A DNA stretch of 31,014 bases, from assembly GCA_964517355.1 (NCBI GenBank), contig CAZFCK010000027.1:1-31014 (forward strand). Reading direction: 5' to 3'. The first letter of the stretch is position 1. Each line of letters starts with the position of its first letter. Below, piece by piece: positions 1-8,500 of the stretch. The notes under the pieces are model-generated. The model made no database searches. It was not told where the DNA came from and worked only from the letters and a program-made list of their open reading frames with translations. The DNA is from CAZFCK01 sp964517355. GTDB taxonomy: Bacteria > Desulfobacterota > Desulfovibrionia > Desulfovibrionales > Desulfovibrionaceae. The position numbers were made by a program, and so were the translations under genes.

Positions 1-34
1 GGGGGAGAACCTTTCTACAGAAAGGTTTCCCCCC
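1..34. repeat. Imperfect hairpin at window edge
   Basis: Two 16-base arms, GGGGGAGAACCTTTCT and AGAAAGGTTTCCCCCC, face each other across two bases and pair with two mismatches. The left arm resembles the beginning of the roughly 95-bp element seen at 2402 and 15679, so this may be the edge of another copy cut off by the window. It lies downstream of the minus-strand receiver gene. Its function is not known. Confidence 0.5.
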
Positions 35-54
35 GAAGGCACTTTCGGAGTAAA
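29..54 (-). repeat. Left arm of 26-bp inverted repeat flanking the two-component genes
   Basis: The reverse complement of this stretch is identical over 26 bases to 2382-2407. Each arm contains the small hairpin CCGAA-AGTGCC-TTCGG. The two arms enclose the histidine kinase and receiver genes. Similarity continues weakly a few bases beyond the exact match. Confidence 0.75.
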
Positions 55-67
55 GAAAATAACCACC

Positions 68-106
68 TTTTGGAGATTCTTAAGAACTTTTTTCAAAAGG
101 TTATTA
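68..106 (-). repeat. 39-bp terminator-like 3'-end repeat, copy A
   Basis: Read on the minus strand, this stretch matches 30868-30906 at 37 of 39 positions by hand alignment. It lies about 40 bases downstream of the stop of the receiver gene, and the other copy lies about 40 bases downstream of the TPR lipoprotein gene, in the same orientation relative to transcription. The core is a hairpin (AACCTTTT / AAAAGGTT type) followed by an A/T-rich tail. This copy has a weaker stem than the other. A role in ending transcripts is inferred. Confidence 0.6.
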
Positions 107-144
107 AGTCACCGGAGGCAGTTATCTTTCAAGGTTCTCAAGCC

Positions 145-525
145 TTAACGCAGCATCTTCATAATTTCATTGGTGATGAGGGACAAATCCTGAAGTGGTT
201 TTTGAAAAAGCGTATTTGAAACGCACTGCAACATAAGAATGCCCTGAGGCACGTGAAATTCCGGCGATCCCGTAAAGATAATGAATTTCAGGCCCGAGTG
301 TCTTTCATGAGCGACGCTTATAAAATCGATGCCGTCCAGGCCGGGCAAGCGCAAATCGACAATCACCAAATCAACAATCCGATTATCCAGGATATTGAAT
401 GCTTCCTCAGCGCTTTCGGCGGTATGGACGATGAAATCCTCATCCTCCAAGTGCATGACCAGACTATTGCGTACCTGGAAATCGTCATCCAATACGAGCA
501 CATTATGCTCCATCAACCGCTCCAT
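145..525 (-). CDS. Single-domain response regulator (receiver only)
   Basis: This 126-residue protein is a stand-alone CheY-like receiver. The visible hallmarks are the acidic cluster D13-D14-D15, the phosphoacceptor D57 in the strand VIVDLRLPG, the switch threonine T85 in IIFTGS, and the conserved lysine K109 in FQKP. No DNA-binding or enzymatic output domain follows, so it probably acts by protein-protein contact or phosphorelay. It overlaps the 3' end of the histidine kinase gene by 23 bases on the same strand, which suggests translational coupling and makes the kinase its likely partner. GGAG lies at good spacing before the first ATG (525), and another GGAG precedes the second ATG (513), so either start is possible. 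Confidence 0.9.
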   Translation of the reverse strand: MERLMEHNVLVLDDDFQVRNSLVMHLEDEDFIVHTAESAEEAFNILDNRIVDLVIVDLRLPGLDGIDFISVAHERHSGLKFIIFTGSPEFHVPQGILMLQCVSNTLFQKPLQDLSLITNEIMKMLR

Positions 526-2317
526 CTCGCTCCAAAGGTAATTGAATGGTAAAACGGGTCCATTTCCCTAAAGACGAATCCACATTCATCCGCCCCCCGT
601 GTTGATCTGTTATGATGAAATACGAAACGGAGAGTCCGAGGCCTGTACCCCGGCCAACAGGTTTTGTGGTGAAAAAGGGTTCGAATACGCGGCGTTTGAT
701 TTTTTCGTTCATTCCCGGGCCGTTATCTTGAATTTCCACGACCACCGAGTCATTCGCGCGTTTCACTCGCAATATGAACCTTGAGGAGTCGTTCTCGTAA
801 TTTTTTTCCGCCATGGCCTCGGCGCCATTTTTCAAAATATTCAAAAACACTTGCTGCATTTCATTCGGTTCGCAAAAAACCAGAGGGGTATCAGGTTCAT
901 ATTCGCGAATCAGTTGAATTTGCCTGAAGTCGTACCTTTTTTTCAAATCATAATCACTCGACACCAATTCTAAACTTTTTTCGATTAATTCCGTGATATT
1001 ACTCATTTCATACCGCTTTTCACTTTTTCGACTGAATCCGAGCATGTTGTTGATGATCTTGGAGGCCCGCTCCACCGATTCGGATATGCCTTCCAGCATT
1101 TGCGGGATTTCACGCCGCCGCAGATAATCGCGCATCGCCTCCAGGGAGACGGAGCAATCTTCCGCTGTCTTCGTGTTTTTGGTCAGATCGCTGAAGATGC
1201 GCCGCTTCATGTTATACGTGTATCCGATGATTGCGGCCAAGGGATTGTTGATTTCATGGGCCATGCCGGCGGCCAGCCCGCCGACGGACATCATTTTTTC
1301 GGATTGCACCATCAACTGCTCCAGGCGCACCCTATCCGTCACATCATCGATGCGGATAACGACACCGTCCACCCCATTGGCCACCAAGGGATACAGCACC
1401 ACGTCCTCGAGGCGTGCGTCGTTTTTACGACCAAGCGTCACACCGGAATGCACATAGGGTTTCCGCTCCCGAACCACGGCTGAAATATTGGGCAATTCAG
1501 GGGCAAGGTCTGGATATACTTCTTCCAGAGGGCGATTGATCGCCTGGAGCCTTGGGACTCCCGTGGCCTCTTCGGCCCTGCAGTTCCACTCCACGACTTT
1601 GCCCCGCGCATCGACGGCCACCAACGAGGAAGGCATGGAATTGATGATGTTATGAAGCAGCGTCTTGAGCTTTTCCTTTTCCTGTTCGGCCTTTCTCCGT
1701 GCGGCGAGCTGGCGATACCGCAAAATGGCGTACGTCAACATCATCGCGGTCCATATGGCGATACAGGCGAGGGTCACCAACAGATACCTTGTACGCAACG
1801 CCGTTATGGACTTGAGCGACAGACCGACATTGACCGCGCCTTGGATAGTACCTTCCGTGGAGTAGAATGGGGCGATCATGTCCACGATCCGCTCCCCATG
1901 AAAGGGCGAGTCCGGATTGTCCGGATCGCGGGTGTAAATCTGCTCCACAGGCTGCCCGGTCTCGATGACGCGCTGCAATCCCGGATCGAAAAACCGCATG
2001 CCCACTCTTTCCGGATCGCTGTGCGCGACGGCTTTCCCTTGAGTATCCATGATCAGCATATAGCGGAATGATCGCGCGCCAGGATAGACTTGCTGCACAT
2101 ACTCTTGCAACAACTCGGGATCCAAACGGGGGACGACATATTGAAGCTGTTGGAGGGCCTGACGCGCCTGGTCTTTTATCAACTCCAGGTGCGCGTTATA
2201 GGAAAGACCCATGATGAGATGGGTTGAACCCCATAGGAAGGCAACGAACACGACAAGGGTAACAACCCATCCCCACACTGTTTTATGTAACGACATGATG
2301 CGATCCCGCTTGTTCAT
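503..2317 (-). CDS. Membrane-bound PAS sensor histidine kinase
   Basis: A 604-residue protein with a transmembrane helix near residues 15-37, a periplasmic sensor of about 140 residues (probably a single Cache/PAS-like fold), and a second helix near 178-198. A cytoplasmic PAS domain (about 215-330) and a dimerisation/phosphoacceptor region with H354 in AAGMAHEINNPLAAIIGY follow. The ATPase domain shows N497, DNGPGM (531-536), FEPFFTTK (545-552) and GRGTGLGLS (555-563). The HEINNPL H-box is of the kind common in deltaproteobacterial PAS kinases. It should autophosphorylate and pass phosphate to the overlapping receiver gene; that pairing rests on the 23-base overlap. No strong ribosome-binding site is visible before the ATG at 2317. 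The ligand cannot be inferred. Confidence 0.93.
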   Translation of the reverse strand: MNKRDRIMSLHKTVWGWVVTLVVFVAFLWGSTHLIMGLSYNAHLELIKDQARQALQQLQYVVPRLDPELLQEYVQQVYPGARSFRYMLIMDTQGKAVAHSDPERVGMRFFDPGLQRVIETGQPVEQIYTRDPDNPDSPFHGERIVDMIAPFYSTEGTIQGAVNVGLSLKSITALRTRYLLVTLACIAIWTAMMLTYAILRYRQLAARRKAEQEKEKLKTLLHNIINSMPSSLVAVDARGKVVEWNCRAEEATGVPRLQAINRPLEEVYPDLAPELPNISAVVRERKPYVHSGVTLGRKNDARLEDVVLYPLVANGVDGVVIRIDDVTDRVRLEQLMVQSEKMMSVGGLAAGMAHEINNPLAAIIGYTYNMKRRIFSDLTKNTKTAEDCSVSLEAMRDYLRRREIPQMLEGISESVERASKIINNMLGFSRKSEKRYEMSNITELIEKSLELVSSDYDLKKRYDFRQIQLIREYEPDTPLVFCEPNEMQQVFLNILKNGAEAMAEKNYENDSSRFILRVKRANDSVVVEIQDNGPGMNEKIKRRVFEPFFTTKPVGRGTGLGLSVSYFIITDQHGGRMNVDSSLGKWTRFTIQLPLERDGAVDGA

Positions 2318-2381
2318 CCGATTTTACCGCGTTGGGGGCGATTTTTCGAGAGGAAAACCTTTCTTCAACATGGTTATGTCT

Positions 2382-2407
2382 TTTACTCCGAAAGTGCCTT
2401 CGGGGGG
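2382..2407 (+). repeat. Right arm of 26-bp inverted repeat flanking the two-component genes
   Basis: Identical to the reverse complement of 29-54 over 26 bases. It runs directly into the roughly 95-bp hairpin element beginning at 2402. Confidence 0.75.
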
Positions 2408-2496
2408 AGACCCTCTTTCAAGAACTTCAGCTCGTGGGCGCGGTCGTATCCGCCTTAAGGATGAAGATAGCAGCGCTGGTTTTCTCCTCGGAAAAA
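2402..2496 (+). repeat. 95-bp interspersed hairpin element, degenerate copy
   Basis: This stretch aligns with 15679-15776 at about 85% identity by hand, starting GGGGGGAGA and ending near a CTCG-plus-A-run motif. In the copy at 15702-15744 the centre forms a perfect 18-bp stem. Here most changes fall in the left arm of that stem and break the pairing. The 310-bp gap 2318-2627, between the receptor 3' end and the kinase 5' end, contains this element and the 26-bp repeat arm; I see no gene or clear promoter in it. Confidence 0.7.
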
Positions 2497-2627
2497 ACAA
2501 ATCTTTCCCACATCGCGGAGCTAACGGCATAGTCACATTCTTCAAATCCACAACCGGCCGGCGTGTTCGTCGAGCGCCTGGCGCTTGGCGATATCTTCAT
2601 TTATTCCCTTGAAGAACGGCCGGAAGA

Positions 2628-4745
2628 TTATTTTCTACGGGTCGAACCCTCTGCCTCCAATGCGCTTATAAGTTCGCGCAAAACAACGGTTTGTTCGGAC
2701 AGCTCCTCCACAGCTTTCGCCGCTTCGTTCATCGCTTCCGCAGTCTCCTTGGAAATCAGGTTAATATCCTCAATGCTTCTGTTTATTTCTTCCGTTGCCG
2801 CGGACTGTTGCTCAGCGGCAGTGGCAATGCTGCGGACCTGGTCCGAAGACTGCATTGCCGATTCGAGTATGGCTTCCAACGACCTGGCCGCCCGGTCTGT
2901 CTGTTCCAGAGACTTGTCAATGACTTCACGCGCCTGGTCCATGGCGACGAGGGTGCCGCTGACCCCTCGTTGTATCCCGGAAACCGCCTGGCCAACCTCT
3001 TTGGTAGCGGTCATGGTCTTTTCGGCCAATTTGCGCACTTCATCGGCCACCACGGCGAATCCCCGGCCGGCTTCCCCGGCGCGGGCGGCTTCTATGGCCG
3101 CGTTCAAGGCCAACAAGTTGGTCTGGTCCGCAATGTCCTCGATGGTCTGGGCGATGGAGCCGATGCCGTCCGCCTGGTGGCTCAATTCGGAAACGGAATC
3201 ATAGACGTTGTTGAAGCCCGTGTTGATTTCGTGAACGTCATCTTTGACCTGATTCACCTGTTGCCCGCCGTCAGCCGCATATTCCTTCGAGGTGTCGGCG
3301 AGCTGCGCGGTGGACTCGGCATTTTTGGCTATCTCCAGGACGGAAGCGGTCATTTCCTCCACGGCCGTGGCCGTTTCGCTGACGCGCCTGGCCTGGTGCT
3401 CCGCGCCATGGCTTGATTCCTGAATCTGCGAGGCAAGTTCCGAAGACGCTGAGGAAACGATCTCCACAACGCCCTTCAAGCGCTCGGCGGCCTGGAGCAT
3501 GCCTTCGCTTTTGGCGGATTCGGCACGCCGCGTGGCCTCCTCGGCCTGAGATTTCGCTTGTTCGGCCTGGCTGGCCTTGTCTTCGGCCTCCTGCGTCTTG
3601 GCCACGATCTCGTCAACGTTGGCCTTGAGCGTCTTCGAGGTCTGGTTCAGGGCTTCGAACACACGACCCACTTCGTCGAAGCGTTTCACGTTCATCCGCT
3701 CATCGTACTTTCCATTCTCGATATTCTTGAGGTGATAGATCATAAAATTCAATGGCTTGAATACAAGGGCATTCATAAACGGAAGGATAATCAGACAAAT
3801 CACGATCAGACTCAGAATAATCGCGATTGTCGAACGCCAGAGCAAATTATTTATTGGGGCGGAAATCTCGTCGTAATCGATAAAAGTCAAAAATGTCCAT
3901 TGCAATGCGGGGGCTGTATGGCACAGGGCGAGATAGCGCTTGCCGTCCATCTCGACCATGGTGTGTCCGGACCCCAGATCAAAGGCCGTGCTTAATCCGG
4001 ATATCTCCAGCTCACTGATGTTTTTGAAGTTATAATCCGGGTGCTTCGGGTCCGAGATAACCACGCCGTCACCTTGCACAAAGACGACATACCCTGTCTC
4101 GCCGATTTTGATGTCCTTGACAATGTCGGTCAGGACCTTGAGCGAAATATCCACGCCGATGGCGCCGACGGTCTTCCCCTTCTCCTCGACGACCTTGACC
4201 ACACTGACTACGGCCTCCCCCGTGGTGGACATGTAGGCCTTGGATACAATCGGCGCTTGAGGATGCTGCATGGCCTCGCGGTACCAGGGACGCTTGCGCG
4301 GGTCGTAGCCTATGGGCATCGCCGTCTCGGCATTGGAAAGAAAGCCGCCGTATTCGGTGCCGAAAAACACTTCCACGTAAGCGGGGTGGCTTGCGCCCAT
4401 CAGCGTGAGCAAGTCCGTTATGCTCCGCCCTTTCGCGTCATCAGGGCGCGGAATCGATTTAGTCTTGACCGTGGTATCAACAAAACTCGTTATGGAATCG
4501 TCCACATCGCGGACACGAGGATCCATGGAAAGCATCGTCGCGTTGTATTTTGCCTCTTCCATGAAAATATTCATGGCGTTGTCGAGCTGCTTTATCTCGC
4601 GCAATGTGAAGGTAACGTAGCTGGAAATCGAAGCATCCTGCACTGTATTGAAAATATACACAAAAACAAGAGAAATCGATATGGCTATCGTTAAAAACAG
4701 ACCCAACAATATCTTGGTTTTGATCGAACGATACAGCACGGTCAC
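2628..4745 (-). CDS. Methyl-accepting chemotaxis protein with dCache sensor
   Basis: A 705-residue chemoreceptor. It has transmembrane helix 1 at about 11-33, a periplasmic double-Cache sensor at about 40-295, helix 2 at about 302-328, HAMP at about 329-382, a coiled coil, and the methyl-accepting signalling domain. The signalling tip lies at about 530-580, with the near-invariant run NLLALNAAIEAARAGE. The membrane-distal sensor shows Y147, R152, W154, Y155, Y171 and D199, with spacing like that of amino-acid-binding dCache receptors. An amino-acid ligand is therefore plausible but unproven. It should control the CheA kinase through CheW; no che genes are in the window. The first start is GTG at 4745 with a G-rich run immediately upstream. 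A second GTG at 4739 sits better relative to AGAGG and may be the true start. Confidence 0.95.
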   Translation of the reverse strand: MTVLYRSIKTKILLGLFLTIAISISLVFVYIFNTVQDASISSYVTFTLREIKQLDNAMNIFMEEAKYNATMLSMDPRVRDVDDSITSFVDTTVKTKSIPRPDDAKGRSITDLLTLMGASHPAYVEVFFGTEYGGFLSNAETAMPIGYDPRKRPWYREAMQHPQAPIVSKAYMSTTGEAVVSVVKVVEEKGKTVGAIGVDISLKVLTDIVKDIKIGETGYVVFVQGDGVVISDPKHPDYNFKNISELEISGLSTAFDLGSGHTMVEMDGKRYLALCHTAPALQWTFLTFIDYDEISAPINNLLWRSTIAIILSLIVICLIILPFMNALVFKPLNFMIYHLKNIENGKYDERMNVKRFDEVGRVFEALNQTSKTLKANVDEIVAKTQEAEDKASQAEQAKSQAEEATRRAESAKSEGMLQAAERLKGVVEIVSSASSELASQIQESSHGAEHQARRVSETATAVEEMTASVLEIAKNAESTAQLADTSKEYAADGGQQVNQVKDDVHEINTGFNNVYDSVSELSHQADGIGSIAQTIEDIADQTNLLALNAAIEAARAGEAGRGFAVVADEVRKLAEKTMTATKEVGQAVSGIQRGVSGTLVAMDQAREVIDKSLEQTDRAARSLEAILESAMQSSDQVRSIATAAEQQSAATEEINRSIEDINLISKETAEAMNEAAKAVEELSEQTVVLRELISALEAEGSTRRK

Positions 4746-5263
4746 CCCCCTCTTTTACAGATTAAAAAGGGATAATTGCTCTGCAAAGCAGCATCCTGGC
4801 CGATGGTATCATGCCATGAGAACCTCCCCCGGATTACTCTACATACATGACTGCAAAACGAACACTTATGCACGGCCGTCAACAAGCGCCGCACTACAGT
4901 GGTGGTGGTGGAAAAAGAAGCAAAAGTCATAGCGTCTATATAAGCAACCTTTTGAAGAGGCACATTATTATTTTAACAAAACTCTCTCCTTAGTGACAAG
5001 TCCTTTCTAAATGGCCGCACTGTAGATGCGTACTTTTTTTCGCCCCATCTATGATCTCGTTATCGTTTTAACATAAAAATAGGAAATTCTGGTCAATCGC
5101 TCCCGATTGCCGCACCGCGATGTTCAACGGCGATACATGGCCTCCGGGAGCGGATTTCTTTACCCGCAGCCGGAATTCTGTGGTTACTGCGGCATAGATG
5201 CCTATAATTTATTCTATTTCAACGGAATGCATGAGGTTTTTATGGGCATGATAATTTTTTTCT
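4746..5263. other. Long intergenic region with candidate structured segment
   Basis: No convincing gene is visible. An 8-bp perfect inverted repeat (CGCTCCCG at 5098-5105 and CGGGAGCG at 5145-5152) encloses smaller complementary segments. A second pair, CCGCAG/CTGCGG, follows around 5174-5203. TATAAT at 5203-5208 is a perfect -10 hexamer without a good -35. The left part must hold the promoter of the minus-strand chemoreceptor gene; an A/T-rich stretch near 4920-4980 is the likeliest place but shows no clear consensus. Confidence 0.3.
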
Positions 5264-5292
5264 TTGCAAAAGTATTGTAAATAACTTATAGT
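5264..5292 (+). promoter_or_regulatory. Candidate sigma-70 promoter for the giant gene
   Basis: TTGCAA at 5264-5269 and TATAGT at 5287-5292 are separated by 17 bases. This is the best -35/-10 pair upstream of the 10-kb gene and would give a leader of about 290 nt. TATAAT at 5203-5208 is an alternative. Neither has been tested. Confidence 0.4.
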
Positions 5293-5358
5293 TGACCTTG
5301 AAAAAGAAGCCATATCTCAAGAGCAAATAAAAGACCCTTTCTCACAAGGGGGGAGAGA

Positions 5359-5478
5359 ATGTATGTTCTTTTATTGAACTCTGACCGTTATCCCATGTTC
5401 CAAGACGGATCGCATCCGTCAACTTTATACTTTTTGCCCCTCTCCACACCTCCTCCTTCCATTTTTCTCTCCACATAA
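5359..5478 (+). CDS. Possible 39-codon leader ORF upstream of the giant gene
   Basis: An ATG at 5359 follows an unusually strong Shine-Dalgarno-like run (GGGGGGAGAG) and opens a frame of 39 codons ending at TAA 5476-5478, about 110 bases before the start of the giant gene. The product has a proline/serine-rich C-terminal half and resembles nothing I recognise. It overlaps the small hairpin at 5404-5420. It could be a leader peptide affecting downstream expression, or the strong purine run could be coincidental. Without homologues or ribosome profiling it remains a candidate. Confidence 0.2.
   Translation: MYVLLLNSDRYPMFQDGSHPSTLYFLPLSTPPPSIFLST
5404..5420. promoter_or_regulatory. Short perfect palindrome in the giant-gene leader
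   Basis: GACGGAT-CGC-ATCCGTC is a perfect 7-bp stem with a 3-nt loop. It may be an operator or a small RNA hairpin in the leader. No T-run follows directly, so it is not a classical terminator. Confidence 0.3.
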
Positions 5479-5589
5479 TATGCGATGCCCTCGTCATTGA
5501 TCCATTCATGCACAACGACAGCTCTCATTGCTGCGACGACGTCAACCCAACAACGTACATTTCGATGCGTCCAACAGGGAGAATAGTCC

Positions 5590-8500
5590 ATGTCTCTGCT
5601 GCGCCTTTTCCTCGCCTTCGCCCTCTCCATGCTGCTGTGCAACGCCGCATTCGCCGCCGATCCCATTGCCGTGGCCCTCATCTTCGATGAATCGGGAAGT
5701 ATGGCCTGGGAAGACCCGAGTGATCTGCGCCACAAGGCGGGACAACTTTTCGTGGATCTCATGGACGACTCGAAAGACAGCGCCTCGGTCATCAAGTTCG
5801 CAACCAGCGCCGTACGCGCGCAAAGCATGACCAAAACGCAAAGCTCCCTGAAATCAGCCATCACCAGCTCCAGCTCCGTGGACGGCGGCGGCACCTGCTA
5901 TCTCTCCCCCCTTACTTACGGCAGCATCGACCTGGCCAACAGCGACACCTATGCCGACAACCGCCGGGCCGCCGTGCTCTTTACCGACGGCGACCCCCAA
6001 GATGAGGGCAGCTACGACGACATCTTGCAATATTACAAGGAAAACGGCTGGAAAATCTATTGCATGGGCTTCGGCGGCGCCACGGCAACGGTCCTGAGCA
6101 ATATCTCAGGCACCACGGGCGGCTATACAAAAATGGTCACCGTGAGCAACCTGGAAAAGGAAATGCTCGCCCTGATCTACGCCATCCGCGGAAAATCCGC
6201 GCCAACAACGGAAACGGGCATCGTCGAAGGACCGGATTACCACTACACCAAAGAATTCAATCTGACCCAGTCTTACTCTTATGTTAAATTCTTCACCGTG
6301 TGGGGCGATCACAAGGTCAACTTCTACGCTACGAATCCAAGCGGCTCACAAATCTCCGGCACCAACAACGGCACAAACGGCGTTATCGACGTGACCAAAC
6401 CCAGCCAAGGCACCTGGACCCTCCATGTGGTCAGCCAGGATCCGGTCAAGGTCAATTTCAACATCACCTTGGGCATGTCCGGCGAGGTCATCCCCTCGTG
6501 CGGCACCCCGAGCTACATCACCGTGCCCTCTTCCAGCGACGACGGCTCGTTCGAGGTGCGCTGGGGCGCTTCCTCCACCTCGGGCGTCACCTACGTGCTC
6601 CAGGAAGCGAATTCGAACAACCCGTCATCCTGGAGCACCATAAAGACTACGACAGCCACGAGCCATCTGCTGACGTCCAAAACCTCGGGCCTGACCTACT
6701 ATTACCGCGTCAAAGCCACCAAAAGCGGATACATCGACAGCGGATACGCAAACGGCTCCAACGGCTGCGTGGTCACAATCGTCAACCTGCCCAGCGTGAC
6801 CACCGTGGGCGTAAATTCCGACAGCATCACCGCGCGTACCGCCACGGTCAACGGCCGCGTGGATTCCGACGGCAACGGCACCCTCGTCAATCGCGGCATA
6901 TGCTGGGGCACGAGCCAGAACCCCACCGGCAACTGCGTGACCGCGCCCCCATATCAGGAAGGCGCGTTCAGCGCGAACCTCACCAAGCTCCCGGTGAACA
7001 CGAAAATCTACGTGCGCGCTTTCGCGGTCAATGAAAAGGGACGCAAATACGGCTTCAACAAGGATTTCACCACCAAGATGGAGCCGCCGGAAATAACCTT
7101 CCACGAACCCTCCAAACTCACCAGCGGCAGCGCGCGGATTCAGGCCGAAGTGACCTATGACGGGGGGGGCGACATCACCGCCGTGGGCGTGTGCTGGAGC
7201 GAAAACGAGGAGCCCGGCCTGCATAACGGCGCGGATTGCTACTTTTACTCCGACAGCGACAAAAGCGGCTTCGACACCACTTTGGAAAACGGGCTTGATC
7301 CAAGCACGGAATACCACATGCGCGCCTTTGCGGTGAACGCGCAGCACGAGGCCTACTCAACCCAGGAGTTCGTCTTTCACACCCTGCCCCAAGGAGCGGA
7401 AATCACCTTCAACGTCATTGGCGGGACAAACAACTATTCCTTTTCGTCCGTGAACACCGTTTCCATTGAAACTCAAGTGGGCACGAGCCGCAACTACGGC
7501 AACAAAGTGACGTATACCGGAAAATATACCTACGATGCCTACGGAACAGCGTACTCGGACTACTACAAGCCCAAAAAAGTCTCTTTTTCCACGGGCTCAG
7601 GCTCGGCCGCGGCGTTCTTTGAAAGCTTCATGAGCGCGGAGCGGGACGGCAACGACTCGATGTTCACTTTTCTCAAACCCGTGGGCATGCGCCAGGAAGT
7701 CTTTGTGGTGCCCTTTCTCAAGCACGAGGCCTTCGGCAATCTTTCCAGCGCATTCACCATAGCCTGGCCCGTTGGGACCTCCCACCAGTCGCATCTTGAC
7801 ATCTATGAGAGTCCCACCATCCTCGTGCACGGCCTGGACGGCATGAAAAGCTGGCATCGCGGCGAACTCTATGACGCCGCGAACTGGAACGGCTCGCTGC
7901 CCGCTTTCCTGCAGCTTGCCGGCACGGATACCTGGGTGGTTACCTATCCCGTGGAAAATTCCCTGCAGGAAGCCGCGTTTCTCCTGGGCCTGGCCATCCG
8001 GGAAATTCGCTCGCGCTACGCCTCCGCGCCCACCGTGAATATCGTGACCCACGGCACCGGCGCCCTGGTCTTCCGCGCCCTGCTCCAGGACATGGCCTCC
8101 ACAGGGGATACCTGCGTTCCCCTTGCGTCCTTCTCCCTCGGCGTGGCGGACTTCAACAGAATCGTCTATCTCGCCCCGCCCTTCCAGGGCTCGGCATTGG
8201 CTCTGCACGCCTCCCAGGATGCAATGGGCGACAAACAGGCGCGCACCAGAGCCAAGCAGCATTTCCACAAATGGGTGGGGCGCACGGAATTGTTCAGGCA
8301 ATTTTTCCTGACCAATGAATCGCCTTCCCTGAAGGATGCGGCTCTGGGAAGCGGGTTCATCAAACGATTGCAAAAGGAATCCGCGGCGTTCAACTCTTTG
8401 GGCGCAAACACCGTGGTTATCGCCGGGGGCCGCGACGAAGGCACCGATTTGGACGATACCGCCTACTTCGACGACGGCATGCTGGCCGCATGCGGCGCCA

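Noticed and set aside
2324..2551. 75-codon minus-strand frame between receptor and kinase genes
   Set aside because: It is built from the 95-bp hairpin element and the 26-bp repeat arm, so it is repeat-derived.
5098..5205. Possible c-di-GMP (GEMM) riboswitch, because of CCGCAGCCGG and GGTTACTG
   Set aside because: The conserved GEMM core and its tetraloop/receptor order are not present.
5242..5280. 12-residue frame after GAGG
   Set aside because: It is very short and overlaps the candidate promoter, so chance is the simplest explanation.
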